Assembly: GCA_028289465.1 (NCBI GenBank) | Contig: JANQPM010000012.1 | Coordinates: forward strand, 1 to 37,956 | Source: Lysobacterales bacterium | GTDB lineage: Bacteria > Pseudomonadota > Gammaproteobacteria > Xanthomonadales > SZUA-36 | DNA length: 37,956 nt | Reading direction: 5' to 3' | In this document: positions 21,538 through 30,121 of the stretch, piece after piece | Layout of the letters: every line of letters begins with the position of its first letter | Numbering within the stretch: the stretch's first letter is position 1 | Translations under genes and position numbers: made by a program | The notes under the pieces: generated by a model | The model's database searches: none | The model's input: the letters and a program-made list of their open reading frames with translations, nothing else | What the model was told of the DNA's origin: nothing

Positions 21538-23352
21538 TTACTCGGCCTCTTGATAAAAAATCGCCTCGGGTGCGGTGCCCATCATCTGTCCGCGAACCAG
21601 CGGCACCGGCGGGCCGCCGAAGGACAAGAACGCATCGTGGTAGGCTTTCCAGGCCTGCCGGCCGCCGCGGCTGGCGGTCCAGTCTTCGCGCAACTGTCTG
21701 ATCATCAGCTTGCCCATGGTGTAATTCAGATAAGCCGGATCGTACGTGCCGCGGGCCGCCTGCTGCCGCGCGGTGCCCTCGTCCTGATAGGCCTCGATCT
21801 TGAACAGATTTTGCGATTCTTCCACGCTCATGCCCTGGGTATGCAGTCCGATGGTCGACAAAAACCGGGCGTTTCGCAGCAATGCGTTGCTTAACTGGCC
21901 AATACGCGTTTCCGGAGACGCGTCCCTGAGGCCGGCCTCGACCGTCATTTCCTCGGTGTAATGCGCCCAGCCCTCGGCAAAGGCATAGCCGACGAAGGTA
22001 CGGCCGAAAATCCAGTCGGAACGGTTGGCGTGCAGGAAATTCAGAAAATGCCCTGGCCAGACCTCGTGCACGGAAGTAAACAGCAGGTCCGATTCGCCCG
22101 GAATATACGCGCGCTGTACTTCTTCCGGCCATTCGGGGTTCGGCGGCGAGATATAGTAGATGGACGGCTGGTCTTTCTCGTACGGTCCCGGAATATTGAT
22201 ATAGGCGGAATTGGACCGCGCATAGGGCGGCGACTCTTCCACCAGCGCTTCCTCGGTACCCGGAATGGACACCAGGTCCTGCCGGACCAAGAATGCCTTG
22301 GTCTCTTCAAGCTGCCGGCGGGCCGCTTCGACCGCGCTGCCTTCCGGCTTGCGATTGGCCATCTTGGCAAAGCAGTCGACAATGCTGGCGCCCGGCGCGA
22401 ATTCCGCGCAGGCAGAAGCCAGTGCACGCTGGTTGCGCTTCAGATCGGCCCGGCCGATGGTCTCCAGTTCCTGCAATGAGATATCGACCCGCTCGGTATC
22501 GTAAAGCATCTGGCGGAACAGCTCCGGACCCAGTGCGAAGTCTTCGGTGGCGGTCTCGCGCTGCTGTTCAAACCACCCGGTCAGTTGCACCATCGCCGTG
22601 ATGGCGCTGTCAATCGCCTCGGCGAATTGCTCTTTCAGGCCGATATCTTCGACCGACGTAAAAACCTTGGGCACATCGTTTGCGAAATACTCGGCAAACC
22701 CGCCGAACGACGCGACGCCGTATTCCACATATGTCCGCGGCAACGGTGTCTGCATGTTCTCGCGAATCTGCTTGGCTGCGACCGGCAGCGCATTGGCATA
22801 TTGGATAAACGCCTTCATGCGCTCTTCCAGCGGCGCGTAGTCGAGCGCGATATACGGACTCGGGTCCAGGGAATCCATCAGCCAGTCGAAGTAAAACGCG
22901 GGGTTGCGGAACGGCCACTGCGCTTTTTCCATCCAGAACAGGTCGCGGTCGACGCGGGCGATCAAATATTCGCGCTGATACCGGCGTGCCGGATCCAGCA
23001 CCTCGTCGGTAAATGCGGCTGCATCGTCCTTTACTGCATGCAGCCGTGCGATTTCCGCTTCGATGCCGGCCCGGCTCCAATCGGGCAGTTGACCGTCAAA
23101 CTCATGCCGGCCGGCTGTCACTGCAAAGGTCGGATGCGCGCGGAAGAAGTCCTCGATGGCCTGGTCGACAAACGCATCCCAGCGCTCGCCGGGTGTGGGC
23201 TCGGCTTCCTGTGCTACAGGTTGCCCGGTTGGCGGTTCCGAAGGCCTGTCGCAACCGAACAGCGCCAGACCGGCAATCAGCACGGTCATCCCCAAAGCAG
23301 CCAATCGCGACACAGTCAAACCCGGCGCAGACCGATGGACGAAGTGATTCAT
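21538..23352 (-). CDS. DUF885-family lipoprotein, putative metallopeptidase
   Basis: About 604 aa from ATG 23352. An N-terminal helix ends in a lipobox-like LALFGC, so the protein is probably lipid anchored in the envelope. The conserved DUF885 motif LLFTSVHEVWPGHFLNFLHA carries HExxPGH, expected to bind zinc, and EGWAHYTEEM provides a further acidic ligand region. DUF885 proteins are regarded as peptidase-like hydrolases; substrate unknown. It precedes the beta-CASP nuclease by 4 bases. Upstream it diverges from the membrane-protein/padR pair. Confidence 0.85.
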   Translation of the reverse strand: MNHFVHRSAPGLTVSRLAALGMTVLIAGLALFGCDRPSEPPTGQPVAQEAEPTPGERWDAFVDQAIEDFFRAHPTFAVTAGRHEFDGQLPDWSRAGIEAEIARLHAVKDDAAAFTDEVLDPARRYQREYLIARVDRDLFWMEKAQWPFRNPAFYFDWLMDSLDPSPYIALDYAPLEERMKAFIQYANALPVAAKQIRENMQTPLPRTYVEYGVASFGGFAEYFANDVPKVFTSVEDIGLKEQFAEAIDSAITAMVQLTGWFEQQRETATEDFALGPELFRQMLYDTERVDISLQELETIGRADLKRNQRALASACAEFAPGASIVDCFAKMANRKPEGSAVEAARRQLEETKAFLVRQDLVSIPGTEEALVEESPPYARSNSAYINIPGPYEKDQPSIYYISPPNPEWPEEVQRAYIPGESDLLFTSVHEVWPGHFLNFLHANRSDWIFGRTFVGYAFAEGWAHYTEEMTVEAGLRDASPETRIGQLSNALLRNARFLSTIGLHTQGMSVEESQNLFKIEAYQDEGTARQQAARGTYDPAYLNYTMGKLMIRQLREDWTASRGGRQAWKAYHDAFLSFGGPPVPLVRGQMMGTAPEAIFYQEAE

Positions 23353-23449
23353 AACGACATTTCCAGCATGCAAAGAGCGGCTATTGTAGCAACACCCCCG
23401 GGTTCAGGCATTGCCAGTCGAATCGCTTCAAACCGCGGCTATAGAACCA

Positions 23450-23478
23450 TTTACATAGCGATCTCGATGGTATATAAA
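23450..23478 (+). promoter_or_regulatory. Promoter of the membrane protein-padR operon
   Basis: TTTACA (23450-23455), 17-base spacer, TATAAA (23473-23478). The -10 box is covered by the palindrome at 23471-23488. Confidence 0.6.
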
Positions 23479-23488
23479 TAATTATATA
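23471..23488. promoter_or_regulatory. AT-rich palindrome, candidate PadR operator
   Basis: TATATAA-ATAA-TTATATA, perfect 7-bp arms over the -10 box. Low complexity makes chance symmetry easier, but the position fits autorepression by the downstream padR gene. Confidence 0.45.
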
Positions 23489-23503
23489 GCTGAGGAGGTG
23501 CTT

Positions 23504-24232
23504 ATGGAAATCTTACTGGGTGGCTTGCGCTGGGTACATATCGTCGCCGGCTTCACCGGTCTGGCGGCATTCTGGGTACCGATTCTGACCCGCAAGGGCG
23601 GCAGACAACACCGGTTTTTCGGCAAGATCTTCAAATACTGTGCCTACCTGCTGCTCGGCGCTGCCGGACTGTCCATCAGTCTGCGTTTTTCCGATGCGGC
23701 AATGCAGGGCATCGGGCCTCGGGATGAACCGTCGAATTTCGCCTTTCTGATTTTTCTGGCCTATCTGACCGTGGTCACCTTCATCGGTATACGGCACGGC
23801 GTGCAGGTCTTGATGAACAAGGCCGACCTGACCGGAATGAACCGCCGATGGGATAATTTTCTGGCCTGGACAGCGATTGCCGCCAGCCTGTTTCTGATCG
23901 TCTATGCCCTCTACTACAATCCGCCGATCAAGATCGTCCTGTTCGCGCTGTCGCCGATCGGCTTTGGCACCGGCTTCGGAATACGCAAAGTGATTCAGGG
24001 CCGGCGGCCGGAGCGCAAGGCCTGGTTCTACGAACATATGGGCACCATGATCGGCATGGGTATCGCGTTCCACACCGCATTTGCGGTCTTTGGTTCGGCG
24101 CGCTTATTCGATCTGGGTCTGAGCGGCTGGACGGCGGTGATTCCGTGGATTACGCCGGCGCTGATCGGCATGCCAGCAGGCGCGATCTGGACGCGGTATT
24201 ATCAGCGCAAGTTCAACGATATGCCCGCATGA
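23504..24232 (+). CDS. Seven-helix membrane protein (DUF2306-like)
   Basis: A 242-aa protein from ATG 23504, preceded by GAGGAGG. It has about seven hydrophobic helices, starting GGLRWVHIVAGFTGLAAFWV, then TRKGGRQHRFFGKIFKYCAY, whose His/Gly pattern recalls DUF2306-type proteins, and later RKAWFYEHMGTMIGMGIAFH. Function is unknown; conserved His residues in helices could bind haem or metal. Its stop overlaps the PadR start (ATGA), so both are translated together. Confidence 0.75.
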   Translation: MEILLGGLRWVHIVAGFTGLAAFWVPILTRKGGRQHRFFGKIFKYCAYLLLGAAGLSISLRFSDAAMQGIGPRDEPSNFAFLIFLAYLTVVTFIGIRHGVQVLMNKADLTGMNRRWDNFLAWTAIAASLFLIVYALYYNPPIKIVLFALSPIGFGTGFGIRKVIQGRRPERKAWFYEHMGTMIGMGIAFHTAFAVFGSARLFDLGLSGWTAVIPWITPALIGMPAGAIWTRYYQRKFNDMPA

Positions 24233-24777
24233 GCCTACGACATATTCTGTTGGGGTTGCTTGACCAGCCCCAGAGCGGTTATGACCTCAAACAGGTTTTC
24301 GAACAGGTTTTTCGCCATTTCTGGTCGGCGGAACTGGCGCAGATTTATCCCACCCTGCGGCGGCTGGAAGAAGACGGCCTGAGTCGCAGCAAGCAGGTTC
24401 CGTCTGACAAAGGTCCGGACAAGAAACTGTACAAACGCACCGCGCAAGGTACCAGGGAACTAAAACGCTGGCTGGAAAGCGGCCCGACAGCCGGCAAGGA
24501 TCGTCTGCACTACCTGGCCCAGGTGTTTTTTCTGGATGCGGCATCGCGCGATCAGCGTCTGCGCTTTTTCAAAGACCTGAGAAGCCACTTCGTGGCCGAA
24601 CTGGAAGAGCTGCGTGCAGTCGAGCGGGGCTGGTCCGCCGAAGACCCGCACTATCCGGATGCGCTGCCGGACGAAGCGTTCTATAAGCAACTGACTCTGC
24701 GACTGGGTCTTAAGAAAGTCGCCGCAATCGTCGACTGGTGCGAGGAATGCATCGCCGTTATTGAGAAGCGCGAATAG
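24229..24777 (+). CDS. PadR-family transcriptional regulator
   Basis: A 182-aa protein starting at the ATGA overlap (24229). The N-terminal winged helix reads MSLRHILLGLLDQPQSGYDL, then WSAELAQIYPTLRRLEEDGL and PDKKLYKRTAQGTRELKRWL, diagnostic for PadR; the C-terminal half is a helical dimer region of the Vir/PadR-s2 type. It likely represses its own operon through the AT-rich palindrome at the promoter. The effector is unknown. Confidence 0.92.
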   Translation: MSLRHILLGLLDQPQSGYDLKQVFEQVFRHFWSAELAQIYPTLRRLEEDGLSRSKQVPSDKGPDKKLYKRTAQGTRELKRWLESGPTAGKDRLHYLAQVFFLDAASRDQRLRFFKDLRSHFVAELEELRAVERGWSAEDPHYPDALPDEAFYKQLTLRLGLKKVAAIVDWCEECIAVIEKRE

Positions 24778-24783
24778 CGATAG

Positions 24784-24814
24784 AAAAGAGGCGCAGCCGC
24801 CGGGCCGCGCCTCA
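24784..24814 (-). terminator. Rho-independent terminator for the beta-helix gene
   Basis: On the minus strand GAGGCGC, a GC-rich loop and GCGCCTC are followed by TTTTC, about 50 bp after the stop of the gene at 24865. The plus strand lacks a T tract, so it does not serve padR well. Confidence 0.75.
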
Positions 24815-24864
24815 ACTGCGTCAGTCCCCCTGGCGTAGTTGTTCTAAACAACCACTATAGAGCT

Positions 24865-26145
24865 TCAGAGGACGGTGTTGTCGGTTCCATTGTCCTCCAC
24901 CGTCGCATTTTGACCGCCGCCGACGATCGCGCGGACCGACCGGGTGTCCAAAAACACGTCGTCGATAACATTGCCAAGATTGCCGAAGCTATTACCGACG
25001 ACAGTCCAGTCTTCGGCCGACGGATTCTGCCCGAACTGATCATTCCCTATCCAGACGCCGGCGAAGCCGCTGCCGTTAAAATTATTGTTGGCGACAAAGC
25101 CGTTGGAGAAATTAAAGCCGGCGACGCCAACCGCATCACCGGACATATTGAATACATTATCGGTGGCCGAGAACGTCATCCGGGTAGGTGAATCGGCGAA
25201 AAACGAAATAAAGCCGATTGGCGGAAATCCCGCGCCGGACAGGTTAAAGGTATTGCCCTTGACCGCCATTCCTGTCTGAGCCGGTGCGCCCGGCCCGTTG
25301 TTGGCCACCACACCGAAGTAGTTCCTCGAACTATTGGATTCCCCGGTAAAATCGTTAAACGCAATGCTGGTGTTCTGGTTGCCACGCTGCATTTCGTAGC
25401 CGATACGGGTATCACTAAACTCGCTGAAATTGACGTCCACCTGGGCGCCCGCCTGCATACTGGTCAGAATACCGCGGTCAAGTCCGTCGAATTCGGTGCG
25501 GTTGACCTTCAGGGTGCCGGTCAAGGTGTCGCGGCAAGTGCCGAAAAGATGGCCTTCGGCCCAGGCGCCGACCCCGTTGGCAACGCCGCTGCCAATGCCG
25601 TTGCCCTCGATGCGCATCCGATCAACATTGCCGAAAATCACGTCGTTACCGCAGGCCGCGCCGGCGAACTGTCCGGTGAAATGAACCACGGCGACCAGTT
25701 GGGTGTTATCCATGCACGGATTGCCGACGAACAAGGTCATAAACCGGATTCGCGGTTCTCCGCTGATGAAACGGATGGCCGTTGCCGTGCGTCCGCCGCC
25801 GATAATCGCTGCGCAGTCAATGGAATTGTCCATGACCGTGACCAGGGTACTGGTGCGTGTGGTGCCCTGAAAAGTCCCGTTGAAATCTTCGACTTCCAGT
25901 TCGCTGATCAGAAAATTGCCGTTGTTCAGCCTCACCACGGGGATGCCGTTATCGTTCGCAAAGTCCAGCGCGCACTGAATATTGACCGTATCATCCCCCC
26001 CGCTGGCGGCTACCGATACCGTATTATTGCTGAGGCTGACGATATTGGTATCGCATGGAACCGTCTGGGCTGCCACCTCGGTGGCACCAAGGGCGAACAA
26101 GAAAAGCAGCGCGGAGAACCCGCGGAAAAAAGGCATGGCGTTCAT
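24865..26145 (-). CDS. Secreted right-handed beta-helix-like protein
   Basis: A 426-aa protein from ATG 26145 (AGGAG eight bases upstream); the in-frame stretch upstream runs through non-coding DNA. The signal peptide is RGFSALLFLFALGATEVAAQ (cut near AAQ). The mature chain is rich in Asn, Gly and short strands with repeated turns such as NNGNFLISELEVEDFNGTF, VDRMRIEGNGI, KVNRTEFDGLD, NTSIAFNDFTGES, MAVKGNTFNLSG and FVANNNFNGSGFAGVW, the pattern of parallel beta-helix (pectate-lyase-like) domains. No catalytic set is identified. Probably extracellular or periplasmic; single gene with its own terminator. Confidence 0.75.
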   Translation of the reverse strand: MNAMPFFRGFSALLFLFALGATEVAAQTVPCDTNIVSLSNNTVSVAASGGDDTVNIQCALDFANDNGIPVVRLNNGNFLISELEVEDFNGTFQGTTRTSTLVTVMDNSIDCAAIIGGGRTATAIRFISGEPRIRFMTLFVGNPCMDNTQLVAVVHFTGQFAGAACGNDVIFGNVDRMRIEGNGIGSGVANGVGAWAEGHLFGTCRDTLTGTLKVNRTEFDGLDRGILTSMQAGAQVDVNFSEFSDTRIGYEMQRGNQNTSIAFNDFTGESNSSRNYFGVVANNGPGAPAQTGMAVKGNTFNLSGAGFPPIGFISFFADSPTRMTFSATDNVFNMSGDAVGVAGFNFSNGFVANNNFNGSGFAGVWIGNDQFGQNPSAEDWTVVGNSFGNLGNVIDDVFLDTRSVRAIVGGGQNATVEDNGTDNTVL

Positions 26146-26318
26146 GAAAAAGACTCCTGCAGCGGTATAGACAAAGGATCGCGGGTGCGAAAGGCTCCTC
26201 CTGAGAAGGGTTAAATCCGGCTTCCGTACCGGCAGGTAATCGCCCGCCCCGAATTCGGTGTTACGAATATAAGCAATAGCCGATAGTGAGGTATGCTGCA
26301 AGCTAAAATGCCGACCTG

Positions 26319-26337
26319 CGGTTAACTTACGGTTAAC
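26319..26337. repeat. Two CGGTTAAC direct repeats one helical turn apart
   Basis: CGGTTAAC at 26319-26326 and 26330-26337, 11 bases apart, each holding the palindrome GTTAAC, directly upstream of the promoter at 26356. Position and spacing would suit an activator or repressor site. Confidence 0.5.
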
Positions 26338-26355
26338 GTCCGATCACCTTACGCC

Positions 26356-26364
26356 TGCTATAAT
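26356..26364 (+). promoter_or_regulatory. Extended -10 promoter of the Mpo1-like gene
   Basis: TGCTATAAT, a perfect extended -10 element, 43 bases before the ATG at 26407; there is no good -35 at the optimal distance. Confidence 0.65.
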
Positions 26365-26406
26365 CCCCGCCCCGACAACACGCTGCATAAGAAAACGATT
26401 CAGGCA

Positions 26407-26712
26407 ATGACTCGAGAAGACTATCGGGCAAAGCACCGCAATGCGGTCAATCAGTCCATTCATTTGTTTGCCGTGCCGGTATTCGTGCTGGGTCATATTG
26501 TGCTGTTTCTAGCGCTGCTGAACCTCGACTACCGGCTGGCGTTGCTCGGCCTGGGTCTGGCCGCATTCAGCATGATCGTACAGGGCCGCGGCCATAAGCT
26601 GGAGAACAGCCCGCCGGACGCCTTTGACGGCCCTGGCGATTTTGTCCGCCGCATTTATGCCGAACAGTTTTACCGCTATTGGCGCTTCCTGCTCAACGGC
26701 GACTTCAAATAG
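26407..26712 (+). CDS. Small Mpo1-like (DUF962) membrane protein
   Basis: A 101-aa protein. YRAKHRNAVNQSIHLFAVPV and QGRGHKLENSPPDAF carry the H-x-N-x3-H and GHxxE patterns of the Mpo1/DUF962 family, with two hydrophobic helices between them. In yeast, Mpo1 is an Fe(II) dioxygenase acting on 2-hydroxy fatty acids; bacterial relatives are uncharacterised and this one is short. Convergent with the transporter gene at 26752. Confidence 0.7.
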   Translation: MTREDYRAKHRNAVNQSIHLFAVPVFVLGHIVLFLALLNLDYRLALLGLGLAAFSMIVQGRGHKLENSPPDAFDGPGDFVRRIYAEQFYRYWRFLLNGDFK

Positions 26713-26751
26713 GCGGCGAAATCCGACCGGCAACCGCGGAGCGGCGCGGAT

Positions 26752-28287
26752 TCAGGCCGGCGCCCGCTCCGCACGGTATAACCAGCGCCCGTAGGCAAAC
26801 ATGCCCACGGCCGAGACAAGGCCGACAATACCCATCACATACCAGACCATGCCGACACTATGGCTGTTGTACAGAATCTGGGTCAGCTGCTGAGCGGGTT
26901 CACCGGTATAGCTGACCAGGGTTTCGAATACCTCGCCCTCGGGAATGGCGCTGACGGCATCGGCACTCATGCCGCGCTCCAGCAATAACTCGCGGGAGAA
27001 ATTTTCCTTTGACGCCCACTGGTCATACCAGCGCGGCCCGAAATAGCCCTCCAGGCTCCAGCCGATACCCAGCGCAAACTGCGAGAAGCCCAGATACATG
27101 GCTTTTTTCTGGTTCGGCGCGATATTGCCTAGGAACTCCAGAAACTTCGGCGAAGACAGCATTTCGCCGACCGAAAACGCAACGATGGCCAGCGCGACGA
27201 ACCAGGCCCAGTGAAAGCCGCCGATCAGCAGCAGCGCGCCGGATGCCAGCAGGGTGCCCAGTATCATCGAATTGATCGCCTTCAGCCGGGCTGACAGGCC
27301 GGCGATGACAAAACAAAACAACATGATCATGCCGGCATTCCAATTCACCAGCCCTTCGGGCTGTATCACCTGGCCGTCCTCGGTCATGCCGAACAAGCGG
27401 ATAAAGAACGGCGTCTGCGCGCCGTCCGGACCGAACAAGGTCTGTACAATGGCTGACGTATCCACCCAGTCGCGGATATGCAGCGGCAGCACGTCGAAGA
27501 ACGCGTTGAACATAAACCAGAAACCGGAGAACACCAGCAGGTATAAAAACACCCTCGGCCGAAAGAACTCCTTGACCGAATCCAGCCACAGCGCATCCTG
27601 CTGCACCTCGCCGGCTTTGACTTTGCGTTTATGCGCCAGCCGCTCTTCCTTGCCGGGCTCTTTATAGACCAGCAGCAGAATAAAATTCAGCGAGATAATC
27701 ACAGCGCAGGCGAAAAACACATATTTCCATTCCAATTGCCGTAGGGCGGCAGCCAGAATCGGGCCGAGAAAGCCGCCGATATTGACCGTTTGATAGAACA
27801 CCCCCCAGGCCATCGACGAGTTCTTGCGGTTGGTGGCCTTGACCAGCGTGCCCTGGATACCCGGCTTGAATACGCCGGTACCGAAGGCCAGGACGGCAGC
27901 GCCCGCCATAAAACCCCAGTAGGTCGGAAAGAATGCCATCAGCAGGTAACCGGCAATCTTGAGCACCGTGGACAGAAAAATGGTTTCCTTATAGCCCATG
28001 CGGTCGGCCAGACCGCCGGTGAACACCGGCACGAAACTCTGCACAAACGCCCATACCAGAAAAATGCTGCCGAGACTGGTCGCGGTAATACCAAGGCCGC
28101 CGGCAGAACGCGCATCGGTAGCATACAATCCGGCTACCGTGCGTACGCCGTAATAGGCCAGACGTTCGACCATTTCCATGCCGCCGACAACCCAGAACAC
28201 ATAACTCAGTGACGCCAGCGCGGCCCACAGGCCGTACTGCTTGATGTCGGCAACCGTTGTGGAATGGTCTTCCGTTTGGTGGTTCAT
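26752..28287 (-). CDS. POT/PTR-type peptide MFS transporter
   Basis: About 511 aa from ATG 28287 with GGACAGG in front. It has the 12-14 hydrophobic helices of an MFS protein. GGMEMVERLAYYGVRTVAGL corresponds to the ExxERxxYY region of proton-coupled oligopeptide transporters, followed by GGLADRMGYKETIFLSTVLK (MFS loop 2-3) and VFKPGIQGTLVKATNRKNSS (PTR2 signature region). It probably imports di- or tripeptides with protons, although divergence of the ExxER motif leaves other substrates open. It is divergent from an M20 peptidase gene, which fits peptide use. Confidence 0.82.
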   Translation of the reverse strand: MNHQTEDHSTTVADIKQYGLWAALASLSYVFWVVGGMEMVERLAYYGVRTVAGLYATDARSAGGLGITATSLGSIFLVWAFVQSFVPVFTGGLADRMGYKETIFLSTVLKIAGYLLMAFFPTYWGFMAGAAVLAFGTGVFKPGIQGTLVKATNRKNSSMAWGVFYQTVNIGGFLGPILAAALRQLEWKYVFFACAVIISLNFILLLVYKEPGKEERLAHKRKVKAGEVQQDALWLDSVKEFFRPRVFLYLLVFSGFWFMFNAFFDVLPLHIRDWVDTSAIVQTLFGPDGAQTPFFIRLFGMTEDGQVIQPEGLVNWNAGMIMLFCFVIAGLSARLKAINSMILGTLLASGALLLIGGFHWAWFVALAIVAFSVGEMLSSPKFLEFLGNIAPNQKKAMYLGFSQFALGIGWSLEGYFGPRWYDQWASKENFSRELLLERGMSADAVSAIPEGEVFETLVSYTGEPAQQLTQILYNSHSVGMVWYVMGIVGLVSAVGMFAYGRWLYRAERAPA

Positions 28288-28346
28288 AAGCCTGTCCAAT
28301 GCAAAAACCGCCAAAGCATATCAGATTGGCCTGCGGCCGGCGTTGG

Positions 28347-28450
28347 CGCCGTTAGTCATGGGGGTTAGATGCAACTGCCGAAGCGGGTGTCAGGGAAGGC
28401 AGGCTTCCGAGTGATACCGCCCCTAGAGAACCCCAATGCCTGTAGGAGCG
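28347..28450. repeat. About 105-bp diverged intergenic repeat, copy 2
   Basis: Same block order as 5610-5715. It runs directly into the left arm of the REP-like pair, as copy 1 runs into a TGTAGGAGCCC remnant. Confidence 0.7.
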
Positions 28451-28542
28451 CCTTTAGGCGCGAATGTCTATGGCTTGATGAAGGCTCAGGGTAACCCCCG
28501 ATTAACGATAGACACGGATCGCGCCTAAAAGGCGCTCCTACA
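28441..28542. repeat. REP-like inverted pair (TGTAGGAGCGCC type)
   Basis: Left arm 28441-28463 (TGTAGGAGCGCCTTTAGGCG then CGA) and right arm 28519-28542 are inverted copies with a single extra base. Each arm contains its own hairpin GCGCC-TTT(T)A-GGCGC. GTAGGAGCG-start elements with such hairpins are the usual REP family of many gammaproteobacteria, often mobilised by RAYT transposases. No RAYT gene is in the window. Confidence 0.8.
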
Positions 28543-28666
28543 CACGCGCTTAACGGCTATCAGAGAAGCGGGCGCGAGACTCCTTTTCCGCCGAATCGCC
28601 GCCGCGACGCCCATGGCTGAGGTAAAATACCGGCGAAACCCGTAACCGCTAACAACAAGGTCAGGT

Positions 28667-30091
28667 ATGAATCACTCCCGCGCACAGCAGTTTATCGACG
28701 AACTCTGGATGGACTCCATCGTCCCGGAACTGGTGGAATACATCAAAATCCCCAACAAGTCCCCGCATTTCGATCACGACTGGGCCGAACACGGCTATAT
28801 GGAAGATGCGGTTAAGCTGATTGCGGGCTGGTGCGAGCGCCAGGCAATTGACGGAATGTCCCTGGAAGTCGTGCGCCTGGAGGGCCGCACGCCGCTGATC
28901 TTTATGGAAATCCCGCCGCATGCCGGCGGTTCTGCCGACGATACGATCCTGCTTTACGGACACCTGGACAAACAGCCGGAGATGACCGGCTGGGCCGATG
29001 GCCTGGGCCCGTGGATTCCGGTAATCAAGGACGACAAGCTCTACGGCCGAGGCGGTGCGGATGACGGCTATGCCGCGTTCGGCTCGCTGGCCGCGATCAT
29101 GGCTCTGCGCGAACAGGGTCTGCCGCACGCGCGCTGTGTGGTTATCATCGAAGCCTGCGAAGAATCCGGCAGCTACGACCTGCCGTATTACATCGACCAC
29201 CTCAGCGGCCGTATCGGCACCCCGTCGCTGGTGATCTGCCTGGATTCCGGCGCCGGCAACTACGATCAACTGTGGCTGACCATGTCTCTGCGCGGCATGG
29301 CAGCCGGCACGCTGCGCGCCGATGTGCTGACCGAAGGCGTGCATTCCGGCTACGCCTCCGGTGTGGTGCCGTCGAGTTTCCGCGTACTGCGGCAATTGAT
29401 CGGCCGGCTGGAAGACGGGGCGACCGGCAAAATCATTCCCGATGCCCTGCATGCCGACATCCCGGAACAACGGCTGGAACAGACCCGGCGCATGGCCGAT
29501 GCACTGGGCGATGCGGTCTACGAAGCCTACCCCTTTGCCGATGGTACGCAGCCGATGGCCGAGGACAATTTCAACCGGCTGCTCAACCGGACCTGGCGGC
29601 CGGCATTGTCAGTCACCGGCGTGGACGGCATGCCGCCGCTGGACAGCGCCGGCAATGTGCTGCGGCCGCATACCGCATTGAAACTCAGCCTGCGGATTCC
29701 GCCGACCATCGACGGCGAGGAAGCCTCTCAATTCGTCAAGCAACTGCTGGAAAGCGACCCGCCGTACAACGCCAAGGTCAGCTTCGAAGCCGACCAGGCC
29801 GCCACCGGCTGGAACGCGCCGGATATCGCGCCATGGCTGCATAACGCACTGGACCAGGCATCGAACAACTTCTACGGCCAGCCGGTGATGTACATGGGCG
29901 AAGGCGGCACGATTCCGTTTATGGCCATGCTCGGCGATGCGTTTCCGCAGGCACAATTTATGATTACCGGCGTACTGGGGCCCAAATCCAACGCCCACGG
30001 CCCGAACGAATTCCTGCATATTCCGTTCGCCCGCAAACTGACCGCGTGCGTGGCCCAGGTGCTCACCGCCCACCATGAGCGGCAGGCTTGA
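28667..30091 (+). CDS. M20-family metallopeptidase (CNDP-dipeptidase-like)
   Basis: A 474-aa protein; ATG 28667 follows AAGGTCAGGT. Metal ligands of the M20 family are visible: His-x-Asp in ILLYGHLDKQPEM, Asp in KLYGRGGADDGYAAF, the catalytic Glu pair in IIEACEESGSYD, Asp in LVICLDSGAGN, and the late His in NAHGPNEFLHIPFA. A dimerisation lid domain sits between. It hydrolyses dipeptides or similar amides in the cytoplasm; no signal peptide. Divergent from a POT-type transporter, suggesting import and then cleavage of peptides. Confidence 0.93.
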   Translation: MNHSRAQQFIDELWMDSIVPELVEYIKIPNKSPHFDHDWAEHGYMEDAVKLIAGWCERQAIDGMSLEVVRLEGRTPLIFMEIPPHAGGSADDTILLYGHLDKQPEMTGWADGLGPWIPVIKDDKLYGRGGADDGYAAFGSLAAIMALREQGLPHARCVVIIEACEESGSYDLPYYIDHLSGRIGTPSLVICLDSGAGNYDQLWLTMSLRGMAAGTLRADVLTEGVHSGYASGVVPSSFRVLRQLIGRLEDGATGKIIPDALHADIPEQRLEQTRRMADALGDAVYEAYPFADGTQPMAEDNFNRLLNRTWRPALSVTGVDGMPPLDSAGNVLRPHTALKLSLRIPPTIDGEEASQFVKQLLESDPPYNAKVSFEADQAATGWNAPDIAPWLHNALDQASNNFYGQPVMYMGEGGTIPFMAMLGDAFPQAQFMITGVLGPKSNAHGPNEFLHIPFARKLTACVAQVLTAHHERQA

Positions 30092-30121
30092 CCTGAAAAA
30101 CCCGTTTCTGAGGACACCGCC

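Larger units (their letters stand above)
28288..28666. other. Divergent spacer with repeats
   Basis: Holds the second copy of the 105-bp repeat (28347-28450), a REP-like inverted pair (28441-28542) and a copy of GCGGGCGCGAGACTCCTTTTC (about 28567-28588). No gene is seen. Promoters for the transporter and the M20 peptidase must lie here, but I could not place them with confidence. Confidence 0.6.

Noticed and set aside
20313..21701. Long open frame on the plus strand opposite the beta-CASP nuclease gene
   Set aside because: Antisense shadow of a GC-rich gene: biased composition, no family pattern, while the minus strand carries clear metal-binding motifs.
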